From Lojkania enalia (Eukaryota; Ascomycota; Dothideomycetes; Pleosporales): a stretch of 64,000 bases of DNA. The translations under genes and the position numbers were made by a program. Numbering within the stretch: position 1 is the stretch's first letter; each line of letters opens with the position of its first letter. The notes under the pieces were generated by a model. It was given only the letters and a program-made list of their open reading frames with translations, did no database searches and was not told the origin of the DNA. Where the stretch lies: positions 86,906 through 150,905 of the forward strand of contig ML986679.1 of assembly GCA_010094045.1 (NCBI GenBank), read 5' to 3'. Of the stretch, positions 10,807 to 19,751 are shown in pieces.

Positions 10807-12660
10807 TGGGAAGAGAAATCTGACTGGGAGGGTAGAAATATCCCAGCGCGGGTTTAAATATGATTTTAGGCAGAAGAAGTCACAGTCACCAGAGGGATGA
10901 TGGAATCGCCTCACGATATTCCTTATATTTTGATTAGAGTGATATGTGTATATGGAGCTAGCCTCTAGCACTCGCTATCAATTGATGTAGTTCCTTGACT
11001 TTATAACTCCGAAGATCGATTCGCAGCGACACATGACTAAGCTGTATATCATTGGGAAGATCTTATTCAGTAACCTTCAAAATGGCCTTAGATAAACTAT
11101 CATAAAAGGAGTTATTTAAGCGCCAGAGCTATTTATAACATGGTTCCAATTATGGGACCATTAGAAAGACATACTGTTTACAAAGAGTGACCTCTCCCGA
11201 TTTCGCCATTGTATCGACCATCGCCGACTCTATCGCTCTAGATAATGGCTTATCATCGATTGCTACACTTACACCCTAAACCTCAGGCGGAGGAGCAGAT
11301 ACCCGAGCCTCTTCGAACGCCTGCAGCACCGCCGCTACTCTATCCAGTTCCGGTATTCCAGGATTACGTGCTGCACGGTCTGTTTTCAGAGTCCGCATGC
11401 TATTATGTTGCTGTGAAGGTCTTGTTTAGACGGATAAATCTCGACTTCCCTTTTCCGTCATTCCAGTAAGTGCTTCCATCTGCGTTGGCGTAGTAAAAGC
11501 TCCCATCTCTAAAAACAAAGGTTAAAGTAATTTATTACCAGCATTTTAATTGAACTTACCTATTGCGATAGTAATATGCTGTACGATAGGAGGAGTAGGA
11601 ACCGTAGGCGCGGATCGAGTAGCAGTTCCCCTAGTTAAACTCTAGTTAACTCCCTATCACAAGGGACGTATTCTATAGCAAATCACCTTGCTATTTATTC
11701 CAGTACGAATAATAGTATAGACTTGACGTAGCGGTCGTTGTAGCATTCTCAATGTTTTTACATTGCTGTAGAGTATTACCAGTAAGAAATCCGAATCATT
11801 ACTGCGCAATTTATATGTAAATCGCCAGTACTTTTTTAGCCTACTGTAGCTAGCCAGTTATCTGTTAGGTAGCTTTATGTGGTGTCTCATTGGCTGGTAT
11901 ATAGGAAGGAAGTGTTAGAGGAGAGGAGGACAATGTTTCATAACAGGCTATTACTTACCTTTTCATAGGTGATTTTGTAAGAGCTGAAGGTAGTGCGGCG
12001 AATTCTCTACCAGCATACGAAAAGCGCATTGTTATTAGGAGCGACGAACTCTTCGGGGTCTTTTTTTGTTCGCGACTTCGCACCCTAGCGCGTCAACCCT
12101 ACATCTTATTGGCTAAACTAGCCGCTGCGAATCATGCCTGGCTCGCCTAGTCAATAGGAACTAGAATTGTGTAGGAGAAATCTCTCTCTCTAAGGGCCCA
12201 ATGATGGGAACTATGCTATAAATAGCACTAGCGCTAAAACTGCTCTTTTGGAAGGGCCCCGAATAGGACCCTCTCAATAATAGGTAGCTTAGTAATACCC
12301 CTAAAGATTCTAATTAATCTCTTTCGCCTAGATTCACATTCTTCAACCCGAGTTAAGTTAGCTGAAGAAATGAATTTCTAGTACTGTTATAGACGTCTAA
12401 TCGTACAGCGTTAGGTACAAGTATTAGACTTAGCACTTGAATTAAGAAAGAATGGGGATCTAGTTTATAAAGAATCAACAAGTCTATAATCGATAACTAT
12501 TATCCTAACGATCCCATGCGACAACAGCACCCGAAGAACAAGTCAAGTCTACTAACAATAGAGGCGGAAGTATTTGAGTTAAGTAGTACAGCTGGGCATC
12601 GCCGCTACAAACAACCCAACGCTATCATACACATAGACAGGAACGGCTAACCGCATGTGT
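10807..12660. other. Gene-poor normal-composition sequence
   Basis: About 1.85 kb of ordinary base composition with no convincing gene. The only recognisable item is a 65-bp LINE scrap (11337-11401). A 74-codon frame at 11245-11469 overlaps that scrap in antisense and is probably not a gene. Confidence 0.6.
11337..11401 (-). repeat. Short second scrap of the LINE ORF2 3' part
   Basis: It matches about 65 bp of 9517-9581, covering the zinc-knuckle coding stretch (shared CTGCACGGTCTGTTT), with several substitutions. It is too short to be a separate functional copy. Confidence 0.7.
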
Positions 12661-12662
12661 TG

Positions 12663-13001
12663 CTATGCAGACGGATCCTTTCTTTTTAAGATCTTCTCAA
12701 CCTTCACAATCACCGTTTTAACGAGTTCATCAAAATCGTCAAGCAATAGAACATTGTCTTTCTTGCACAAATACTGGACGTTTCCACGCCGATGATATCC
12801 TTCCGGACAGCAGACAATGATCTTTCCAGATTGGGAATAACGGCCCAGTTCCATCAGTGAGACGGGGCTGATGGTGTTGGGATGAAGGTAGAGGATGATG
12901 AGATCAGCCTTGTCGAGATTCGTCATTTCCCAATCCATTTGGTGAAGGAGGGCTTTGTTCTTGATATCTTGCTCCAAGCTATCGTCGAATGTCCTAAGTT
13001 T
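12663..13001 (-). pseudogene. Nucleoside 2-deoxyribosyltransferase-like protein, C-terminal fragment
   Basis: A minus-strand frame of about 113 codons with normal composition. Visible: FDDSLEQDIKN, an MDWEM stretch, ADLIILYLHPNT, SPVSLMELGRYSQSGKIIVCC, PEGYHRRGNVQYLC, and a C-terminal DELV helix. The order Asp-x-Ile-(hydrophobic)-SP-SL-ELG-(K)-VCCPEG-RRGNV is that of fungal proteins with a nucleoside 2-deoxyribosyltransferase-like fold, which act on the N-glycosidic bond of deoxynucleosides or related molecules. The N-terminal nucleotide-binding strand (FLAG-type) is missing: a TGA stops the frame just upstream near 13002, and the next 300 bases do not encode it. A splice acceptor (CTTAG) lies after the TGA and a TACTAAC element lies further upstream, so an unseen first exon is possible. 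Truncation seems likelier. Substrate cannot be told. Confidence 0.6.
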
Positions 13002-13253
13002 CCATCACATCACTTCACCTCGCAGGATCCTGGACGATCGTGTTGTCTTGTTAGTATATGTAAAACAGAGTAGCAGCAGTCCTTGACGCTCGGTCCACCT
13101 GCCCCTCGCCAGCGCCAAGCGTAGAGCGTCAAACCTTCTCGCCAACTGACCGCTTTCTCCATCTGACTTCGCGCCGACACTCCTGCATCCATCCTTCGAT
13201 CCCGTCATCATATATTCAGCGCTGCACTGCGCATTGCGCTTCTCTCTCCATGC

Positions 13254-14071
13254 CTATGGCTCCACGACCCAAATTTGCTCCCGCCAAGAATAACAGGTAC
13301 CTCGAAAGAAGACCCCCATCGTGAAGTCCACACCGCGCGCTGGCACTCGAAATAGCGCACGACTGCCACACATCCAACCATCTCCCACCCCTCTTGCACC
13401 CACTTCTCAGCCGGCCGGCACCAATTTGAAGCGCCCACAAGAATACTCTGAAGCCGAAGCCGACGAGCCAAAAGATGTGTGCCCCGTAAAACAGCTCCGA
13501 AGACTCCCCCCTCCCCGACACGAGTTCTCTGAGGAGAACTTGGAAAGAAGACTCTGATGCTGAAGCCGACGAGCCGGAAGGCGTGCGCCATTCAGAAGAG
13601 CCCCAAGAACTCTCTCCAGCCCCGGCCTGTCCTCCCACCCCTCCTGCACAAAGACGACGCAGAAGCCTACGCCTCCAAGGTGCCGATCCTATCCAAACAA
13701 CGCTCGACTCCGTTCAGCAGGCGAAGATGCCAAAGCGACCTCGAGAAGAAGACGAAATTTCAACCCCCTCCCTTCGCTCGAGCCGTTTCCAAAACGAATA
13801 CGAACATCTACAGCTTCAACCCGCGAACCAGTTAGGCGGAAGACAATCACTGAAGCTCGGGTTGACTACATCGCGGCCTGACAGCATGTAATGCTATCTG
13901 CTGATGCCAACAACTCATTCATGCTCTGAAGCCAGGGTCTGGCCAATCTCTCCTCTGGAGACTGCGGCGCGTATCTCCTGGCGAGGAAAGTCATACGATG
14001 TTAGACATTGACTTCTGTGGCATTGCTGCTGCCGAGAGATGGGACACAGCTATGGAGCTTACTATTTAGAC
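13254..14071 (+). pseudogene. Unrecognised low-complexity gene relic, frame-shifted
   Basis: Plus-strand GC-richer stretch with protein-like texture in three successive frames. It begins ATG at 13254 (MAPRPKFAPAKNN), continues in another frame from about 13294 to 13557 (KSTPRAGTRN, then a Ser-Glu-Ala-rich stretch and DEPKDV), then in a third frame to 13891 (DAEADEPEG, RRRRSLRLQG, MPKRPREEDE). A phrase coding EAEADEP occurs twice, about 105 bases apart. Further on, 13927-14071 has an open stretch (SLLWRLRR, DIDFCGIAAAERWDTAMELT) ending in TAG. The composition (Lys, Arg, Glu, Pro, Ser) suggests a disordered nuclear or regulatory protein, but that is only inference. Either the gene has short introns I cannot place or it is broken by frameshifts. 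Family unknown. Confidence 0.35.
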
Positions 14072-15217
14072 TAGGGGTTCGTGTCCGCCTTACACGGCAG
14101 GGAAAAGGGAAGAGGCGCAAGACAGGTGAATGCGTATCCAGGATTCGGAATCAATGCTTCCTAGCAGGAACCCTGTCTGCAGCAGAGGCGTAGATGAGGT
14201 GGGCCGTCATGCATTGTAGACTCCATGCCGGAAATAGCTTTCACCCGAACTGAGCTGAATAGCATCTTATGTCTTCTATGATGTCGCAATCGTGGCCCTT
14301 TTAGCTGTCTGCTTCGCTTTCTCGTCTTCTTCCTTATTTGGATTCTGGCCCACTTTCTTAGTTGCTTTCTCGTCTTCTTTGACTTTATTATCATTCTGGA
14401 AAACGCACTCACATAACTACGAAGCGGGTAAGTTTTTATCATTCTCGTTGTGCCCAGTGTGCTTACTATTTTGGATAGGGCTCACCGAATCAAATCGATA
14501 GACAGATCTTTCCTGCTCCCGGTTCATTCTCCTTTTCCCTTGTCTTACAATGGGTAAATTTCAAGTTTAAATTAGAGGTAGTTAGGCGTAGATTTTCTAA
14601 GTTAGAGATTTTTAGTTGATTTCTCTATTTCGAAAACCATGTAAGGGTGCATAGCTCTATTACCTTAAACCAAGTAGATATCTCTTCCACTTCCTCTGCT
14701 TGATTTTATGCCCTTGTACCATATTTCTATAGATATAGACGCGAAGGATCGGCGTGGATTTTTGGAGCTTCGCAATTTTGGATATATTGGCTACAGGTCA
14801 GTCGATGACTTCAAGAAAAAAAAAGATGTCGTCTCAAATTTCCTATTCCCCCGTAGCTAGGTTAAACCAAAACCCGTTAGAGCGTGCGCGCTTTTTATCT
14901 TCTCTATTCCACACCCTTATATAGTCTCCTGCTTTCTATTCAACATGACCAAGAGAATTAGTGCTTTCATTCGATGTAGTCATGTATAATTTGGGAGAGT
15001 TTTTCTGCTACGAAAAAGAGGTTAATTGTAGCGTTTGAATTTTTTTACTTTTTTACTGAAAAAAAAGTACTCGAGGTCGGACGCTGAAAACTTGAAAGTA
15101 AGTCCGCTTTTCACCTCACCGTTTAGCAAAATAGATAAGCATAGTCATGTCAAAAATCGGTGTGTTCTATTCTTATGCTAATATAACGGACGCAAAATCA
15201 TTACAATCGCCAAGAAA
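14072..15217. other. No gene recognised
   Basis: Over 1.1 kb of ordinary to slightly AT-rich sequence. Short frames of 60-95 codons exist on both strands (for example a basic one at 14161-14442, minus), but none shows a known motif or a convincing start and splice pattern. A small A/T hairpin-like stretch lies near 15038-15070. Confidence 0.5.
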
Positions 15218-16051
15218 TTAATAGTCTATCTCGAAACCTTCCCTAAGTTTTAGAGGCTCCCGGTTGACCCACACTGTTATATATTCCTTGTTGCCCGATT
15301 TTGCGTTTTCGTAGAGCTCCTCTATAAAGTCCCTTAAATTACTAATCTCCAACCTTGTTCCTATAATAATAACTGCATTAACGGGCTGATGTAGATTATT
15401 GTTGAAAGCTGCTAAGATATCTAACTCCTCGGGACTGCCTTCTCTATAAAGCAGGACGTTTAATCGAAGGCTACCAGTAGAGCGTTGTTGTTTGCCCTCC
15501 AGCTCTCGCTGCTTCTGCTCTTTTTCGCAAATTAGGCAGTATTCATTTACTAGTTGAGGAAATAACTCTGTCGTAACACGAAAAGTATGCTAAGAACGAA
15601 TACTATATCTAAGAGTGTCGACCCGACCGTAAAGTATTACTGTTTTCTGAGACAGCGAACGAAGTCTATCGCTACGGCAGTCGATATTTTGGGTGTAATA
15701 TCGTCGTACGCGACCACACTAAGCCTATGCTTCTATAAGACGGTTAAGTAATGTGAAGCTAGAGCTCGAAGCGGATCTAAATATATTCAACAGTTGGTTG
15801 TGCAACTAGATAGCTTGTTCAGGGATGCGGTACGCAGATAAGTGGAATAGATTCCGGCTTGACATTTTAGTCCTTGAAAAACTACGGAAATCGTCTACTA
15901 TGGCTAAGTTAGGATACCCTTCTAGTGGAAATGAATGGTTTTAAAACTTACCGCCTGTATTTGTAGAAATTCCGGCTCCACTAATGATCACGATGTTTTT
16001 CTTCGTGTTTAGCTCCTTCTTTAGTCGTTCTATTTGTGATAAGCTTTCCAT
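15218..16051 (-). pseudogene. Sirtuin (SIR2-family NAD-dependent deacylase) pseudogene, nearly full length
   Basis: Two exons on the minus strand: 16051-15952 and 15903-15218. They are joined by a 48-bp intron (GTAAG at 15951, branch CCTAAC, end TTAG at 15904). Joined length is 261 codons plus stop. Exon 1 has MESLSQ, then VIISGAGISTNTG, the NAD-binding sirtuin signature. Exon 2 begins at the continuation, DDFRSF (family: PDFRS). Further on are TQNID, then VILYGRVDTLR where the catalytic His of the HG motif is Tyr, then a decayed first zinc Cys pair. Also visible are a CLIC pair, GSLRLNVLLYREG (family RPNVVLYGE), VIIIGTRLEI and VWVNREP. Four internal codons are TAG, all explicable as CAG-to-TAG. 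Sirtuins remove acyl groups from lysines using NAD; this copy has lost the catalytic His and cannot. The changes are RIP-type, so an intact paralogue may exist elsewhere. The sirtuin class is not determined. Confidence 0.85.
15904..15951 (-). other. Intron of the sirtuin pseudogene
   Basis: Begins GTAAG, has a CTAAC branch-like element seven bases before the end (TCCTAACTTAG), and is 48 bp long, typical for Pezizomycotina. Removing it joins the GAGIST and DFRS motifs in one frame. Confidence 0.8.
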
Positions 16052-17063
16052 CGATGCATTAGAAATGTATCCAGATCCATTTTTCCTGACTTTCTGGACG
16101 CGTGAACATTTCTGTTAGTGGAATCGCGAAAGTGATTGCTTCGCCATTTTGACGTTGGAGATGGTGTTGTGCAAAGCGCTGAACAAGAGGAAGAAAAGAG
16201 TTGGAAGAACAGAAAAAATACATGCCATAAATGGGAGAAGGCTTCATTTATACCCCAGATACGCATGACGGTCTAAGGTAATAACTGGAGCACAGCTATA
16301 GCCTGTTTCATGCACAACCCACACTTTCTATACTGGCCACGTACGAGATCGGACTCTAACTGGAAGCTGAAGGCTGCGGCATTTAGAAGGATCCATTTAA
16401 GTTGATGCCTGCGGAGTGATGAGCTGAGCCGGCAAAAATAAGCCTTGGAGGCAGGGAAGCTTCCATGATAGACTCAATCCTTTGACGTCTGCAGCATTGA
16501 GTGCCAAGTTTGGCTCGGCCCCTTCCAATGTGCAGCTTATAAGCTGTGCTTAGGCAGTGGATCCTCCTAACCGTAATGCTAGCAAAGAACGCCAGCCAGT
16601 TATCTCTCAAAGCTGTGGCGGCAGTGAATTCCTAGCTGAGCCCTGTTGGAACAGCTTGTGGGCTGAGCAGCTCTTGAGTTCTTAATGAATAGCGCTTGAG
16701 CGAGACCTTAAGGGCTGAAGCGGGCTGGTATGCCATGAACTGAAACACTCTAAATTCTGGTAGCCTCCACCAAGATTGGGGAGTGAGCCTGGGTCCGCTC
16801 TTCTACGTACCATGTGAGGCAGTAACGATGCTGGTTGGAGCTTCAAGTCTGCTCACTCCTGCGGAGACGGGCAGGTCGCATAACGGAACATGGGGGAACC
16901 TTAATTACTTCGAAGATGCCTAAAGTAGGAATGAATTACGTTGCTCTAATGTATGCCTTGCTTCTGCTGGGGCATAACAAGTGGCGCAGTGCCAACTTGC
17001 GCTATTCCCCTACCAGCTCACTGGAGCGTTGTTGACTTCAATTGGCTACAGACCAAATCAAAG
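16052..17063. other. No gene recognised
   Basis: About 1 kb upstream of the sirtuin relic. Short frames occur (16059-16247 and 16383-16610 on minus, 16835-17035 on plus) without motifs. The first of these could hold 5' UTR or an upstream exon of the sirtuin gene, but no splice pattern supports this. Confidence 0.5.
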
Positions 17064-17106
17064 ATTATCGTGTACCATGAGGCGCAGTGATAGTCTTGGT
17101 TCATGC

Positions 17107-17793
17107 CTAAGTTAGCTTGCACAGCGCCGCAATTGTGTTTGTGACGATAAAGAGTATCAATGACCCTTTGATCTCTTGATTGCGTTGCTCCCAGTTCTCA
17201 AATTGACGAAGGTTCTGGTATGAAATTGCCGTAGAAACGAGGGGTCCTACGGCGAGAGTGAAAAGAACTACCGATTCGTATACAAAAAACATCTTGGTCC
17301 CCCTATTTCATATGAGAAGGCCTGGCGAATCTAGCGTCAAGGGGTCCTCAAGATAGAACACGACATCGCGTGCGGTCAAGAGGATAATCGCCACATATGG
17401 CAGATACGTAAAAGCGCGGTCAATAGATAATGCACGAAGCTGGCGAGCAAGCTATTCATGCTATGAGTTAGCAAGTTAACGGGTTCTAATAGGGTTTCTT
17501 ACATTCGTGCCGACGATCAACTGGAGGGTGCACGTAATAGACAGATTTACCCAGTTGAACCGGTTAGTAGAGATGATCGCCATCGAAACTGCCGTTATAT
17601 CATTCACCAGTAAAGCAACTTGAGCCCCGTCGAATACAACAGCCATAGCCTTCTCCCAGCGCCTGTCCACCCTGAGCACCCCATCCGTCTCGTTCGTTCT
17701 ATACGGCTTGGCATCCCGGCGTATAAGCCCACCGCTTAGAATTAGCCCTATTGAACAGCAAACAATGTAACTGATAGGAATAGCAAGTGCCAT
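17107..17793 (-). pseudogene. Multi-pass membrane protein gene, one nonsense codon (copy 1)
   Basis: Two exons on the minus strand: 17793-17503 and 17451-17107. The intron is 51 bp (GTAAG at 17502, branch GCTAAC, end AATAG at 17452). ATG at 17793 is preceded by a good fungal start context (TCAAAATGGC). The product would be 211 residues with about five hydrophobic segments (around residues 4-20, 50-70, 75-90, 110-125 and 160-210), so a membrane protein. I do not recognise the family. One in-frame TGA (17310-17308) interrupts exon 2. The second copy has TAG at the same codon, so the ancestor was almost certainly TGG (Trp) and each copy was mutated separately. Apart from this codon the gene looks well kept. 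It could also be read as two shorter products, but the conserved frame across the stop argues for a pseudogene. Confidence 0.6.
17452..17502 (-). other. Intron of the membrane-protein gene
   Basis: GTAAG at the 5' end, a TTGCTAAC branch-like element and an AATAG end. Removal joins two hydrophobic frames without a shift. Confidence 0.7.
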
Positions 17794-18159
17794 TTTGAAG
17801 AGAAGATCAACTACAGAAAATTTGACCAGCTACGGGTCAAACGGTACCTTCTTATATGCTAGATACTTCGGTGTTTGTCTGCCTTGCGCACTTAACCAGT
17901 CTATCTAACCTGTTTTAGGTCCTGGCCGCGATGAAAGCGCCGCATGAATAAGGCCTTACTGGTGCCATGGCGCAGTAATCATGACTATCAATGGCAGCTC
18001 TCCAGCACAGCTGAATGCAGCATTGGTTGGCAGGAACAACCGGGGAGTATCACCGTATCGGAGTTACCACAACCTCATGGTGCACCTGCTGCGCCTGGAA
18101 GCACACCATACCAAGAGGAAAGGCTCATCCTCTCGTCCGTGAGACTGTAGGGGACAACG

Positions 18160-19432
18160 GTAGAAACGTTATTATTATGTAAACGGAGGATCCTAAGCAT
18201 CTAAGCTTTAATCCTAACCAGTTAGTGGGTACTAACGGATACTAAGGACAGACGGGAGTCCATATCTCGGTAGCTATAGGGCTTACTGATGCTTATATTG
18301 CCTGTAGTACAGTATAACCGGTGCTAGGGTAGGCTAAGATTACAAATTGATTCGATTGCGTCTCTCGGTTTGCGATCTTAGATGCCTGCTAGCTTCGCCG
18401 TTAGGAAATCCGCATAAATATGCCCTAATATATAGCATCGAGACGTAGCTATTAGTAAATATTACCGGAGCAGTACAAGATTATAATCATATTAAATTAA
18501 GGCCTGTAAACTGCTAAGTCAGCCTTATAGATTATACGAAAGAGGGTTTATAAAGTATATAATTGCTTAAAGATACTGGCTAAGACTCTTACGTAATTTT
18601 ATTCTCGTCCTAATAGGCGTAGGAGTATACGGTATAAGGATGTAGCTTCAGCTACGTAAACTCCAAGCCCTGCACTGCTAGAATAAGATACCGAGGCATA
18701 TTCTAGGGTATAAATATATCCTTATGGTTGGGTAGTTTATGCGAAGCTATCCGGACTATATATCTATTATAGCAGTATTAACATGTAATATTAATACAGC
18801 CTGCATCTCCCTAATTATAGGTTTATAATACATTCGAGGTGTAGAAGTCTGCCTTAATCTCTCCTATCAGCTAAGTAATAGAGAGAAGGATATAAGGAGC
18901 TTTATACCTTCTAAGCGATACTTATCAAATCAACCGTTTCCTAAGAAGTACTAGGTCCTATTAGTACCCTTCAACGATGAGTATCTCTAATACTACTATT
19001 AAGAACTACTCTATCTAATATTAGAATACGGTGCGTGCGAATATTACTATATTTTAGAGAACCGCTAACTGCGTTTAGAATACTTTATATAAAGCTAATC
19101 CTAAAGACTCTTTTAAAGCGATTAATACTACTATATAGGCGTATAATGCTTCTTATACTATTTTAGCCCGTTCCTAACATAATTAGAATATTCAGCTAAT
19201 ACTAGAATGTAAAGATAATAAAAGTCGCGGTAAGACGAATGTAGAGAAAAAGTATATAAAATACTCTAACGCTAGAGAGATATCTTCCGCATATAGCCCG
19301 CTTAGTAAGTCGTTCCGAAATACTCTTAAAACCTAGCTTACGCTATTAGGTGCGATAGAGAGGATATTCGCCTTAGTTATTTATATAAGCTATAGACTTA
19401 ATATTCTTAAAAAGTATAACCGTTATATTATA
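18160..19432. other. Moderately RIP-mutated unassigned part of duplication copy 1
   Basis: Upstream of the membrane-protein gene, in front of the truncated Copia-A LTR. Composition turns AT-rich near 18160. No frame is recognisable. It is duplicated at about 25720-27019, where it is further mutated. The less-mutated copy keeps TG and CA steps (for example near 18640-18700) that are TA in the other. Confidence 0.7.
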
Positions 19433-19539
19433 TATTATAGAAATTTTTAGCTAGTCTATCGAGCTGTATTAGATATCGATATATAATATCACGGTCGATA
19501 TTACACTAGATATTACGCTAGATATTAGCTAATATACCT
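19433..19539 (+). repeat. Copia-A LTR, first 107 bp only (duplication copy 1)
   Basis: Starts TATTATAGAAATT and matches the first 107 bp of the 204-bp Copia-A LTRs at 27020, 37014 and 47575. It ends abruptly at the tandem-duplication junction and has no internal Copia sequence behind it. So this is a by-product of the duplication, not an insertion. Confidence 0.9.
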
Positions 19540-19587
19540 ATTATTATATACTATAAGACGTAGTAATAGTCTTAGTTTATACCTAAG

Positions 19588-19751
19588 TATTAAGCTATAG
19601 TAGATAGAATAGAAAGAAGTATATTATTATTACTTTCTTAGTAAAGCGCGCTCTTTAGAAGAACTATCTAAATAGAGCTAGTTCTAATTAGAACTAGTCT
19701 ATAAACGCCGATATTTATAAGGTCTATTACCTCGATATCTACCCTCTAATA
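19588..19751 (-). repeat. Copia-B(a) 3' LTR
   Basis: 164 bp, begins TATTAAGC and ends CTCTAATA on the plus strand; on the element's strand it would have been TGTTAGAG...CTTAACA before RIP. Confidence 0.93.

Larger units (their letters stand above)
17064..19539 (+). repeat. Tandem duplication, copy 1 (2476 bp)
   Basis: This block (membrane-protein gene, upstream sequence, and the first 107 bp of a Copia-A LTR) is repeated directly after itself as 19540-27126, once the 5.1-kb Copia-B(a) inserted in copy 2 is removed. The junction is at 19539/19540: LTR sequence ending ...AATATACCT runs straight into ATTATTATATAC, the mutated form of ATTATCGTGTAC at 17064. Copy 1 is nearly normal in composition from 17064 to about 18160 and moderately RIP-mutated from there to 19539. 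Copy 2 is heavily mutated throughout. The remaining differences are almost all C/T and G/A transitions. Confidence 0.9.

Noticed and set aside
13208..13649. Minus-strand frames of 80-140 codons
   Set aside because: Gly/Ser/Trp-rich shadows of the GC-richer low-complexity plus-strand stretch, without motifs.
16383..16610. A 75-codon minus-strand frame upstream of the sirtuin
   Set aside because: No motif, no splice signals leading into the sirtuin frame, composition as background.
17944..18150. A 68-codon plus-strand frame
   Set aside because: No motif, and in duplication copy 2 it is destroyed without a trace of selective pattern. Probably non-coding.
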